Origin: Clostridia bacterium
GTDB lineage: Bacteria > Bacillota_A > Clostridia > Christensenellales > Aristaeellaceae
Reading direction: 5' to 3'
Assembly (NCBI GenBank): GCA_017620455.1
Contig: JAFZQK010000078.1
Location: forward strand, 1-53,589
Length of the DNA stretch: 53,589 nucleotides
The notes under the pieces were generated by a model. That model did not search any database. It had not been told where the DNA came from and saw only the letters and a list, made by a program, of their open reading frames with translations. Of the stretch, positions 6,850-15,276 are shown piece after piece (the stretch's first letter is position 1; each line of letters begins with the position of its first letter). The position numbers and the translations under genes are program-made.

Positions 6850-9137
6850 GTCGGAAACGGGGCGTTTTTTTCCGTTTCCGCCATTTTTCTTCCTTCCGTC
6901 AGGGCGCGCACCCGGCCGGCGTACAGATCGCACAGCTCCCGGGCGAATTCCGTGTCCCCCGCCTCGGCGGTGATCCGCACCACGCCCCGGTGGGCGTCCG
7001 CCGCCACGGTGGCAAATCCCCGGGGATGGGAAAAGCGCACGCCCTCCCCCAGCACATGGGGCGTCTGCGCGGTCTGCCACAGCTGCCGCACCACCCGGCC
7101 CTTGTCCTCCGTCCGGCAGGGGATCTCCCGGGTGACCAGATGGGTCCTGGGCGTTTCCGCCATCCACGCATCCAGGCTTTTTTCCCGAAGGAAGCGGCAG
7201 ATCAGCAGCATGGAGGCCAATCCGTCCTCCGCCGCCGTGCGCTGCCGGGCGCAGGCGTCGCTTCCGTCCGGCGGCTGCAGGGCTGAAATTTCCTGCGCCG
7301 CCCGGGGCGTGCCCGGCAGATCGTACAGTCTCCCCTGCTCCCGGTGAAGCAGCAGCAGCCTGAGCAGCGCCGTCTGCTCCGGGGCGTACACCCTCTCCCG
7401 GGTGAAAAGGGACACGCTTTCCCCGTCCGGCGTCAGCAGGAAGCCGGTTTCCCCCGGCTCCGGCAGGGGCGTCCCTTCCGCCGTGCGCACCTGGGTTACG
7501 CCCATGCGCCGCAGCGCTTCCGCCGCCAGGCGCCGCAAAGGCCCGCTGGCGCAGCACACCAGCACCGGCAGCGCCGTTTCCCGTCCCGCGTCCCCCGGCA
7601 GCAGGGCGGAAAGGTACACCGCCTCCGCCCCGGACAGATGGGTCACTTCTCCCGATCCGTCGAACGCCGGAGGCAGATCCTGCCGCAGCACGCAGGCGCT
7701 GACGGCGCTCTGCTGCCGGGCGGACAGGGCCCTTCCCTGACGGTCGGCAAAGCGCAGGGCGCCGCCCCCGGCATAGGCGCCGCCCTCCAGCCGCAGCGCT
7801 CGGATCAGAGTGCGCAGCATGGGCCAGCTCACCTCCCCGGCGCCGAACACTTTCGCCCCGGCGGCAGCCAGCGCGCCTTCGGCCAGGGACCGCAGCGCCC
7901 CGTCCGGCCCGCCCACGATCACCCGCTGCGCCCCCGTCACCTTCCGGTACGCGCTGCACAGGGCGCATACGTCCCCGGGGTCTGTGCAGGCCGCCCCGGC
8001 GGAGCTCCACTGGGGCGCGGCCACATCCTCCGTCACCACGTTCCGGGCGGCCACCGCCCCAGGGGCCACCTTCAGATGGGGCCACACCCGCACCCCGGGC
8101 CGCAGCACCGCGTACGGGCCGGCGACGGCCCCCGGGCCCAGGGCGCAGTCCTCGCCCGTTTCCGCCCCGGAACGGACGGCCGCGCCCGTGCACAGCACGC
8201 TGCCCGCCACCCGCGCCTTGCTTCGCACCGCCGCCCGGGTCCACAGGCAGCTGTCCGTCACCACCGCGCCTTCGCCCACCGCGGCGTCCGGGCCCACCGC
8301 GGAGCGGATCACCCGCGCCCCCGGCCCGATCACCGCCCCGGGGCCGATCCAGCATTCGTCCCCGATCTCGGCGGCGGGGTCCACCCGGGCGGCGGGGTCC
8401 ACCCCCGCGGGATGCGGCAGGCGCACCCGGCCCGAAAGCAGATCCTGCTGCGCTTTCAGGTACGCCCGCAGATCCCCGATATCGCACCAGTAGCCGTCCG
8501 TTTCATACCCGTATACCGGCAGCCCCGAGCGCACCAGCGCCGGGAACACATCCTTGCCGAAATCCGGCATGCCCCCTTCGGGAATGTGGGAAAAAATCTC
8601 CGGCTCCAGGATATAGATGCCGGTGTTCACCAGATCGCTGACCACCTCGCCCCAGGCGGGCTTTTCCAGAAAGCGGGTGATCCGCCCCGATCCGTCCGTC
8701 ACCACCACTCCGTAGGGCAAAGGGATCCCCACCCGCTTGAGCACCAGCGTGGCGACGGCCCCTTTTTCCCGGTGGAAGGCCATCGCTTGGGTCAGATCGC
8801 AGTCCGTCAGCCCGTCCCCGGACAGCACGAAAAACGTATCCTTCAGCTCGTTCATGGCCATCCGCAGGCTGCCCGCCGTGCCCAGGGGCACGGTCTCCTC
8901 GTAATAGCGCAGGCTGACGCCCCATCTTTCCCCCCGGTGCAGCGTATCCCGGATGCACTTGGGCCGGTACCACAGCGTGCTCCCGATCCGGGTGATGCCG
9001 TGCTGCCGCATCAGCCGCAGGGCATAGCCCATGCACGGCTCCCCCAGCAGGGGCACCAGCGGCTTGGGCAGGCTGCACGTCAGCGGCCGCAGCCGCACCC
9101 CTTCTCCCCCCGCCATGATGATCGCCTGCAGGCCCAT
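6846..9137 (-). CDS. Mannose-1-phosphate guanylyltransferase-like / phosphomannomutase-like fusion with degenerate mutase domain
   Basis: 763 residues. Residues 1-235 are a sugar-phosphate nucleotidyltransferase: AIIMAGGEGVRLRPLT, LPKPLVPLLG, LSGDGLTDCDL and VNTGIYILEPE. About 240-385 is a left-handed beta-helix of hexapeptide repeats (WIGPGAVIGPGARV). From about 410 the protein resembles phosphohexomutases in layout, but where active enzymes have a phosphoserine loop (TxSHNP or GDxRxxS) it reads VIVGGPDGALRSLAEG, and I find no clear metal (DxDxD) or sugar-binding (GEXSG) motif. The C-terminal part is therefore probably inactive or regulatory. It should supply NDP-mannose or NDP-glucose for surface glycans. 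ATG 9137 is better spaced from GGGGAG than ATG 9143. The 6S RNA promoter overlaps its stop. Confidence 0.8.
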   Translation of the reverse strand: MGLQAIIMAGGEGVRLRPLTCSLPKPLVPLLGEPCMGYALRLMRQHGITRIGSTLWYRPKCIRDTLHRGERWGVSLRYYEETVPLGTAGSLRMAMNELKDTFFVLSGDGLTDCDLTQAMAFHREKGAVATLVLKRVGIPLPYGVVVTDGSGRITRFLEKPAWGEVVSDLVNTGIYILEPEIFSHIPEGGMPDFGKDVFPALVRSGLPVYGYETDGYWCDIGDLRAYLKAQQDLLSGRVRLPHPAGVDPAARVDPAAEIGDECWIGPGAVIGPGARVIRSAVGPDAAVGEGAVVTDSCLWTRAAVRSKARVAGSVLCTGAAVRSGAETGEDCALGPGAVAGPYAVLRPGVRVWPHLKVAPGAVAARNVVTEDVAAPQWSSAGAACTDPGDVCALCSAYRKVTGAQRVIVGGPDGALRSLAEGALAAAGAKVFGAGEVSWPMLRTLIRALRLEGGAYAGGGALRFADRQGRALSARQQSAVSACVLRQDLPPAFDGSGEVTHLSGAEAVYLSALLPGDAGRETALPVLVCCASGPLRRLAAEALRRMGVTQVRTAEGTPLPEPGETGFLLTPDGESVSLFTRERVYAPEQTALLRLLLLHREQGRLYDLPGTPRAAQEISALQPPDGSDACARQRTAAEDGLASMLLICRFLREKSLDAWMAETPRTHLVTREIPCRTEDKGRVVRQLWQTAQTPHVLGEGVRFSHPRGFATVAADAHRGVVRITAEAGDTEFARELCDLYAGRVRALTEGRKMAETEKNAPFPT

Positions 9138-9253
9138 GCGCATCGCTCCCCGATCCTGTTTTCACCTTTATCCTGCCCGCCTTTTTCCCCCGCTATGCCC
9201 CGATGGCCGCCGCCGTTTTTTGTTAACTTATTGTAAATCGTGGGCCGAAACCC

Positions 9254-9282
9254 TTGCCTTTTTAAAAAAATAGTGCTATTTT
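9254..9282 (+). promoter_or_regulatory. Possible promoter upstream of rbgA
   Basis: TTGCCT (9254-9259), 17-bp spacer, TATTTT (9277-9282) in an AT-rich patch, 56 bp before the ATG. It would start the long rbgA-to-GNAT run. Weaker match than the other promoters here. Confidence 0.4.
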
Positions 9283-9338
9283 ATTTAAGAAAAACGCAAC
9301 CGGAAGGTTAAATTACATTTTTTGGAAGGAGCCGGGAA

Positions 9339-10193
9339 ATGGAAATCAATTGGTATCCCGGCCATATGGCCAGGGCAAAGCGGCTGCTCAGCGATCAGCT
9401 GTCCCGGGTGGACGTGGTGATCGAGCTGTGCGACGCCCGGCTGCCCCGGTCCAGCCGCAATCCGGATCTGATGCGGCTGACGGAAAAGAAGGAAAAAGTG
9501 CTACTGCTGGGCAAAAGCGACCTGGCGGACCCGGCGCTTACGAAACAATGGACCCGGCGCTTTCAGCAGGAGGGCGCGCGGTGCCTTGCGCTGGATATGA
9601 ACCGCCAGGCGAAGGCGGCGCTGGCCCTGATCGAGCAGGCGGCCCGGGAAACCGTGGACCGGGCGGCCCAGCGGGGCATCCGGAAAACCGTGCGGGCCAT
9701 GATCGTGGGGGTGCCCAACGTGGGCAAATCCACCCTCATCAACCGTCTCCACGGCGGCGCTGTGGCGAAGGTGGGCGATATGCCGGGGGTCACCCGGGCC
9801 AACCAGTGGGTAAAGGTGACGCCGTATCTGGAGCTGATGGACACGCCGGGGCTGCTCTGGCCCCGGCTGGACGATCCCCTGGCCGCCCGGCGGCTGGCCT
9901 ACATCGCCGCCATCCGGGACGAGGTGATCGACACCGCCCAGCTCGCCATCCAACTGCTCACCGATCTGATCGCGGCGGCCCCCGACGCGGTGCAGACGCG
10001 CTTCAAAATCGACGATCTTTCCCTCCGCGGCCCGGAGCTGCTGGACGCGGTATGCCGCGGGCGGGGCTTCCTGATGAAGGGCGGCGTGTGCGACGCCGAC
10101 CGGGCCTGCAGGATCGTGCTGGACGAATTCCGGGGTGGCAAGCTTGGCCGGATCACCCTGGAAACGCCCGGAGAGGAAAACAGCGATGAATAA
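9339..10193 (+). CDS. rbgA: Ribosome biogenesis GTPase RbgA (YlqF)
   Basis: 284 residues, usual length. The N-terminus INWYPGHMARAKR and VIELCDARLPRSSRNP are diagnostic. It is a circularly permuted GTPase: the G4 region comes first, then G1 GVPNVGKSTLIN, the G2 region GVTRANQWVKV and G3 MDTPGLLWP. The C-terminal RNA-binding part ends in GRITLETP. RbgA helps late 50S subunit assembly. The G4 motif, normally NKxD (LLNKAD in Bacillus), reads LLGKSD here, so the Asn that contacts guanine is Gly. GGAAGGAG lies upstream of ATG 9339. The stop overlaps the start of rnhB by 8 bp. Confidence 0.95.
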   Translation: MEINWYPGHMARAKRLLSDQLSRVDVVIELCDARLPRSSRNPDLMRLTEKKEKVLLLGKSDLADPALTKQWTRRFQQEGARCLALDMNRQAKAALALIEQAARETVDRAAQRGIRKTVRAMIVGVPNVGKSTLINRLHGGAVAKVGDMPGVTRANQWVKVTPYLELMDTPGLLWPRLDDPLAARRLAYIAAIRDEVIDTAQLAIQLLTDLIAAAPDAVQTRFKIDDLSLRGPELLDAVCRGRGFLMKGGVCDADRACRIVLDEFRGGKLGRITLETPGEENSDE

Positions 10194-10797
10194 ACGGGAA
10201 GAAAAGCTGCAATCCCTGATCCAAACCGACGCCCCCCTGTGGGAAAAGGGCGTCGCCTTCGCCGGCATGGACGAGGCGGGCCGCGGCCCCCTGGCGGGCA
10301 GCGTGGTGGCCGCCTGCGTGGTGATGCCCCCGGAGCCCCTGCTGCCGTGGGTGGACGACAGCAAAAAGCTCTCCCCCGCCCGGCGGGAAAAAGTCTTCGA
10401 CGAGATCCTGAAAACGGCGGTGTTCGTGGGGATAGGCGAGGCGACGGCGGCGGAGATCGACGAAATCAACATCCTGGAGGCCACGAAAAACGCCATGCGC
10501 CGGGCGGCGACGGGGGCGCCGGCCTCCCTGTTCCTCATCGACGCCGTGCAGGGCCTGGGATTGCCCGGGGAGGAGAGGGGCATCATTCATGGGGACGCGC
10601 TGTGCTATTCCATCGCGGCGGCCAGCATCGTGGCGAAGGTGACCAGGGACCGGCAGATGCCGGAACTGGACCGGCTGTACCCCGGCTACGGCTTTTCGCA
10701 GCACAAGGGCTACGGCACCGCTCAGCACATCGCGGCGCTCCGGGCTCTGGGGCCCTGCCCGGCCCACCGGCGCAGCTTCATCGGGCATTTCGTATGA
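10186..10797 (+). CDS. rnhB: Ribonuclease HII
   Basis: 203 residues. GMDEAGRGPLAGSVVAACVV carries the first two acidic residues, WVDDSKKLSP the family Lys motif, LIDAV another acidic residue and SIAAASIVAKVTRDR the last. GYGFSQHKGYGT and the C-terminal HRRSF complete the signature. The enzyme nicks RNA-DNA hybrids and removes misincorporated ribonucleotides. ATG 10186 overlaps the rbgA stop, with GAGAGG in front; an upstream in-frame ATG at 10135 would extend well into rbgA and is not needed by the family. Confidence 0.95.
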   Translation: MNKREEKLQSLIQTDAPLWEKGVAFAGMDEAGRGPLAGSVVAACVVMPPEPLLPWVDDSKKLSPARREKVFDEILKTAVFVGIGEATAAEIDEINILEATKNAMRRAATGAPASLFLIDAVQGLGLPGEERGIIHGDALCYSIAAASIVAKVTRDRQMPELDRLYPGYGFSQHKGYGTAQHIAALRALGPCPAHRRSFIGHFV

Positions 10798-11126
10798 GCG
10801 GATTCAGGACAGGCCTGTGGGGCGAAGGCCGCGCGGCGCTTTACCTGCGGCTGCACGGCATGCGCATCCTGGATAGGCGCTTCCGCGCGCCCCACGGGGA
10901 AATCGACCTGATCGCCCGGGACGGGGACTGCACCGTGTTCGTGGAAGTAAAGACCCGGCCCCGGGGCGAAGCGGGGGACGGCCTGGCCGCCGTCAACGCC
11001 GAGAAGCGGCGGAGGCTGCGCTACGCGGCCAACGCCTATCTGGCCGTCCATCCGGCCGTCCGGGTGCGGTTCGACGTGATCGAGATCACCGCCGTCGGCC
11101 TGCGCCACATCAAAAACGCGTTTTAA
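10794..11126 (+). CDS. yraN: YraN/UPF0102-family endonuclease-like protein
   Basis: 110 residues. GLWGEGRAALYLRLHGMRIL, FRAPHGEIDLIARDG and VFVEVKTRPRGEAGDG form the UPF0102 motif, which is also the restriction-endonuclease-like E..GEIDxI..ExK active-site layout. Start ATG 10794 overlaps the rnhB stop (ATGA). The rnhB-yraN pairing is common, and the role is thought to be in DNA processing or repair but is not settled. The following gene starts 10 bp downstream. Confidence 0.9.
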   Translation: MSGFRTGLWGEGRAALYLRLHGMRILDRRFRAPHGEIDLIARDGDCTVFVEVKTRPRGEAGDGLAAVNAEKRRRLRYAANAYLAVHPAVRVRFDVIEITAVGLRHIKNAF

Positions 11127-11135
11127 GGAGCACGT

Positions 11136-14100
11136 ATGGGAAAAAGCTACCGGTATCTGCTTTTCGCCGCGGCGGCGGTGATCCTGGCGGCGGCATGCCT
11201 GCTCCTGCTGCAGCCCGCCCCCGTCCGCAACGATGGCAGCGATCTGCTCCGCAACGGCGCTTTCGCGCCCAACAGCGAGGGATTCCCCGACGGCTGGTAT
11301 ACCGACGAATGGCTGCATCAGGCGGGCTGCACCGAGTACGACGTGGTGCAGGAGGACGGCGTGACCGCCGCGCATATCAAAAATCTCCGGGCCAACGACG
11401 CGCGCTTCGCCCAGGACGTGGCCGTTTCCCCCGATACGCTGTACTGCCTGCGGGGCTATATCAAGGCGGACGCCCAGGGCGGGCGGGGCGCCAATCTGTC
11501 CGTGGCCGGCCTGTTCGCGTTCACCGATCCCGTTTATGACACCGCCGGCGAATGGCAGGAGGTGCGCCTCTACGGCCGCACGGGGGAAGACCAGCACAGC
11601 GTCACCGTGTTCGTCCGGCTGGGCGGATACAGCGGGGAAGCGAAGGGCGAGGCCTGGTTCCGGGATGTGACGCTCTGCGCGGTCAGCGAGGTCCCCGCAG
11701 GATATCCGGTTTATTCCTGGTATGCCGCTCCCGTCGCTGAAGCGCCGGCCGGCGCGGAAAATTCGGCCGGCGGCAGCACCGGAACCGCGTTCCTGCGCCT
11801 TATGCTGATCGACTTCGCCTATATCGTCCTCTTCGCGGTGCTGTGCAGCTTCTGCCGCGTCCGCGATCCCCTGCCGGCGCTGCGCCCCGAAAGGCGGTGG
11901 GCGCCCTGGCTGGCCTTGGGGCTGATCCTGGCCGCGGGCCTGGCGCTCCGGCTTATCATCGCCGCTTTCACAGCGGGCTACGACGTGGACGTGGGCTGCT
12001 TCACCGGCTGGGCCAACCGCATGATCGTCAAAGGACCGGCGGATTTCTACCTGAAAGACACGCCGGATCAGACCTACGTCTGCGATTATCCCCCCGGATA
12101 CCTGTGGATCCTGGGGCTGCTGGGCTTGCTGGGGCAGCTGCTGGGCACCGGCGTTACGGAGTTCATGATCAAGCTGCCCCCCATCCTGGCGGACCTGGGG
12201 CTGTGCGCGCTTCTGTTCTGCGTGAGCAGGAAGCGGGTGGGGCATCTGCCCGCGCTGATGCTCACCGCGGCTTACGCCTTCAATCCCCTCCTGCTCTGGA
12301 CCGGCGTGGCCTGGGGCCAGGCGGACGCCCTGATGGTGCTGACGCTGTTCATGACGGTGCTCTGGGCCATCGACGGCAAATGGTCCCTGGCGCTGCCCAT
12401 GTACGTCCTTTCCGTGCTGATCAAGCCCCAGTCGCTGATGTTCGGCCCCCTGGGGCTGGCGGCGCTGACGGTTTATCTGATCCGCAGCCATAAAGCCAAA
12501 ACCCAGCTTCAGGCGTGGATCCAAACGAGCATCGGCCTGGGCGTCATGACCGCTCTGGCGGCGATGATCGTGCTGCCCTTCTCCGTCAAGCAGCCCTGGG
12601 ACTGGCTGCTGACGCTGTACCGGGGCACCATGAACGAATACGGCTACGTCACCGTGAACGCCTGCAACCTGTATTTCCTGCTGGGGAAAAACTGGATGTC
12701 CGCGGCGGGCAGCGCCCAGGCGGGCCTGCCGGTGCTGCTGGGGGTGTTCTTCGTCGCCGTGCTGCCGCCGCTTCTGGCCTGGGGCCTGACGGGCGATCAC
12801 GCCCTGAAAAGCCGTCCGGCCCGGGTGCGCTTCTGCGTCACCGCCGGCCTGATCTGCGCCCTGGTGCTGACATTGGCGGTGCTGCTGCTGACCCACAGGC
12901 TCTATTACGCGGTGCTGGGCACCGTGATGATCGTGTACTGCGTTCTGCTGTGCTGCGCGTGGTTCGCGCTGTCCGGGCAGATGGAGAACCTGCCCGTCTA
13001 CGGGGCGGTGCTGCTGCTGATGCTGTTCAATACCGCCACCATGATGCACGAAAGATACCTGGTGGCCGCGGTGGCGCTGCTGCTGCTGGGCTGGGTGCTG
13101 AAAAAGGACGCAAGGCTTTTGTGGCTGGCGCTGGGCATAACGGCGGCGGGCTTCCTGAACGTGGGGTGCGTGCTGGACCGCAATACCCGCATCGGCGGCT
13201 ACAGCGGGCATCTGGACGCGCCCAACGGCGTGATCCCCATTCACAGCGACATGACGGTGCCCGAATACCTGTCCGCCGCCCTGAACAGCGCGCTTTGCGC
13301 CGCGGCGGTGGCCTTCGGCGCCGTACTGTGCAGAAACGAGGAAAGAAAACCGTTGAAAATGCAAAAAACATCCGCGTTCCCTTCCTGCTCCGCAAAGCCG
13401 TTTTCCCTGTTGGGTGCGGCGGCGATGCTGGGGATCACGGTCCTGTACGCCGTGCTGGCCTTTGCGGACCTGGGCTCCGCAAAAGCCCCCCAGACCGGCT
13501 GGGTCTGCCGGGAACCCGGGGAAACCGTGGTGTTCGATCTGGGCCAGGAGCGCACCTTCCAGGTGCTGTATTACGCGGGCATCCAGAACAACAGCAGCTA
13601 CTGGGACCAGGCCAGGCAGGAAAGCGTGGAGATCCCCGGTTCCTTCACCGTGGAGATCGGCAACGACGGCCAGGCCTGGAACATATATATGACCGGCCAG
13701 GTCTATAACGGGGACTGCTTCAAATGGAAATACCTGAGCGACACCCCCCTGACCGGCCGGTACGTCCGCCTCATTGCCGATAATTACGATCTGTCCCTCT
13801 TTGAACTGCTCTTCCGGGATCCGGAAACGAAGGAGGGCTTCTCCGCCGTTTCCGTCACCGATTCCCTGGGCAATGAAGCCGCCGCCTGCCTCAACGACGA
13901 AACGGACACCCTGGAGGGCGAGCCGGGCTGGTACAACTCCGCCTATTTCGACGAGATTTACCACGCCCGCACCGCCTACGAGCACCTGCATGGGATCTAC
14001 CCCTACGAAACCACCCATCCGCCCCTGGGCAAGGTGCTGATGAGCTGGTCCATCGCCCTGTTCGGCATGACGCCCTTCGGCTGGCGCTTCGCCGGGGCGC

Positions 14101-15251
14101 TGGCGGGGGTGCTGATGCTGCCGGGGATGTACCTGCTGGGCCGGCTGCTCACCCGCCGCAAATGGGGCGGGCTTGCGGCCACGGCGCTCATGGCGCTGGA
14201 TCTGATGCACTTCACCCAGACCCGCATCGCCACCATCGACAGCTTCGTGGTGCTGTTCATCATCTGGATGACGTACTTCATGCTGCGCTGGTTCTTCCTG
14301 GATGATCCGCAGCTTCCCCTGAGGAAGACGCTTTTGCCCCTGGGCATGTCCGGGCTGATGATGGGCCTGGCCATCGCCAGCAAATGGACGGGTTGCTACG
14401 CCGGGGCGGGCATAGCGATCGTCTTCTTCTTCGGCGTTTTCCGCCGCGTCCGTTTGATCCGGGAAGCGAAGCGCTGCCCTGAAGAAAAGCGCACCCCCGC
14501 CCAGCAGACCGCCGCGGAGAAAGGCGCGGGACGGCTGCTGCTTACGGTGGCCAGCTGCTTCCTGTTCTTCATCGCCGTGCCGCTGGGGATCTATTACCTT
14601 TCCTATATCCCCTATTTCGCCCCCTCCGGCGGGGTCACGGTGCAGAAGATCATCCAGGCCGCCGAGATCATGTTCAATTACCACAGCGAGCCGGGCCGGG
14701 GCATGGAGCACTGGTTCTATTCGCCCTGGTACCAGTGGCCCATCATCGGCAAGCCCATGTGGTACGCGGCGGACACCTGGGAGCCCGCCGGATACCAGTC
14801 CACCATCATGGCCATGGGCAATCCCGCGGTGTGGTGGACGGGGCTGATCGCGCTGCTGTGCGTCCTGTGCGTCTGGGTGCGGCGGCATCTGCGATCGGAC
14901 CGCACCTTTGACCTTCGCGCCCGGGAGGATGATCCCCGCTGGGCGCTGCTGCTGATTTGCTTCGCCGCCCAATACCTGCCCTGGATCCTGGTGCCCCGGG
15001 GGACGTATATTTACCATTACTTCCCCAGCGTCCCCTTCATCATCCTGTGCACCGCGCTGTGCCTGGACCGCCTGAGCGAGAAGCACCGCCGCACGGCCCT
15101 GGCGCTGCTCGTCGCGCTGCTGTGCGCGGCCGCGGCGCTGTTTATCGCCTTCTTCCCCTACGCCAGCGGCATCGCCGTGCCGCAGAAATGGCTGGATACC
15201 ATGGCGTGGTTCTCCAATCCCGCTACCGATTACAAATGGCTTTGGTACTGA
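11136..15251 (+). CDS. Giant membrane protein: two GT-C glycosyltransferase modules fused, with two beta-sandwich domains
   Basis: 1371 residues, ATG 11136 after AAGGAG. Order: signal-anchor helix (1-25); an exported beta-sandwich domain (about 35-190, NDGSDLLRNGAF..FPDGW, typical of carbohydrate-binding folds); a first polytopic GT-C module (about 220-750) with an early loop GYDVDVGCFTGWANR and DYPPGYLWILG; a discoidin-like domain (about 785-905); and a second GT-C module of the protein-O-mannosyltransferase/GT39 type, with YFDEIYHARTAYE near 936 and ETTHPPLGK near 960. Such enzymes move a sugar from a polyprenyl-phosphate donor to a protein or glycan on the outer face of the membrane. It sits inside the housekeeping run, between yraN and comM. 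The acceptor is unknown. Confidence 0.75.
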   Translation: MGKSYRYLLFAAAAVILAAACLLLLQPAPVRNDGSDLLRNGAFAPNSEGFPDGWYTDEWLHQAGCTEYDVVQEDGVTAAHIKNLRANDARFAQDVAVSPDTLYCLRGYIKADAQGGRGANLSVAGLFAFTDPVYDTAGEWQEVRLYGRTGEDQHSVTVFVRLGGYSGEAKGEAWFRDVTLCAVSEVPAGYPVYSWYAAPVAEAPAGAENSAGGSTGTAFLRLMLIDFAYIVLFAVLCSFCRVRDPLPALRPERRWAPWLALGLILAAGLALRLIIAAFTAGYDVDVGCFTGWANRMIVKGPADFYLKDTPDQTYVCDYPPGYLWILGLLGLLGQLLGTGVTEFMIKLPPILADLGLCALLFCVSRKRVGHLPALMLTAAYAFNPLLLWTGVAWGQADALMVLTLFMTVLWAIDGKWSLALPMYVLSVLIKPQSLMFGPLGLAALTVYLIRSHKAKTQLQAWIQTSIGLGVMTALAAMIVLPFSVKQPWDWLLTLYRGTMNEYGYVTVNACNLYFLLGKNWMSAAGSAQAGLPVLLGVFFVAVLPPLLAWGLTGDHALKSRPARVRFCVTAGLICALVLTLAVLLLTHRLYYAVLGTVMIVYCVLLCCAWFALSGQMENLPVYGAVLLLMLFNTATMMHERYLVAAVALLLLGWVLKKDARLLWLALGITAAGFLNVGCVLDRNTRIGGYSGHLDAPNGVIPIHSDMTVPEYLSAALNSALCAAAVAFGAVLCRNEERKPLKMQKTSAFPSCSAKPFSLLGAAAMLGITVLYAVLAFADLGSAKAPQTGWVCREPGETVVFDLGQERTFQVLYYAGIQNNSSYWDQARQESVEIPGSFTVEIGNDGQAWNIYMTGQVYNGDCFKWKYLSDTPLTGRYVRLIADNYDLSLFELLFRDPETKEGFSAVSVTDSLGNEAAACLNDETDTLEGEPGWYNSAYFDEIYHARTAYEHLHGIYPYETTHPPLGKVLMSWSIALFGMTPFGWRFAGALAGVLMLPGMYLLGRLLTRRKWGGLAATALMALDLMHFTQTRIATIDSFVVLFIIWMTYFMLRWFFLDDPQLPLRKTLLPLGMSGLMMGLAIASKWTGCYAGAGIAIVFFFGVFRRVRLIREAKRCPEEKRTPAQQTAAEKGAGRLLLTVASCFLFFIAVPLGIYYLSYIPYFAPSGGVTVQKIIQAAEIMFNYHSEPGRGMEHWFYSPWYQWPIIGKPMWYAADTWEPAGYQSTIMAMGNPAVWWTGLIALLCVLCVWVRRHLRSDRTFDLRAREDDPRWALLLICFAAQYLPWILVPRGTYIYHYFPSVPFIILCTALCLDRLSEKHRRTALALLVALLCAAAALFIAFFPYASGIAVPQKWLDTMAWFSNPATDYKWLWY

Positions 15252-15276
15252 CGAAAAAGACGGGAGGTGCGCTTTT

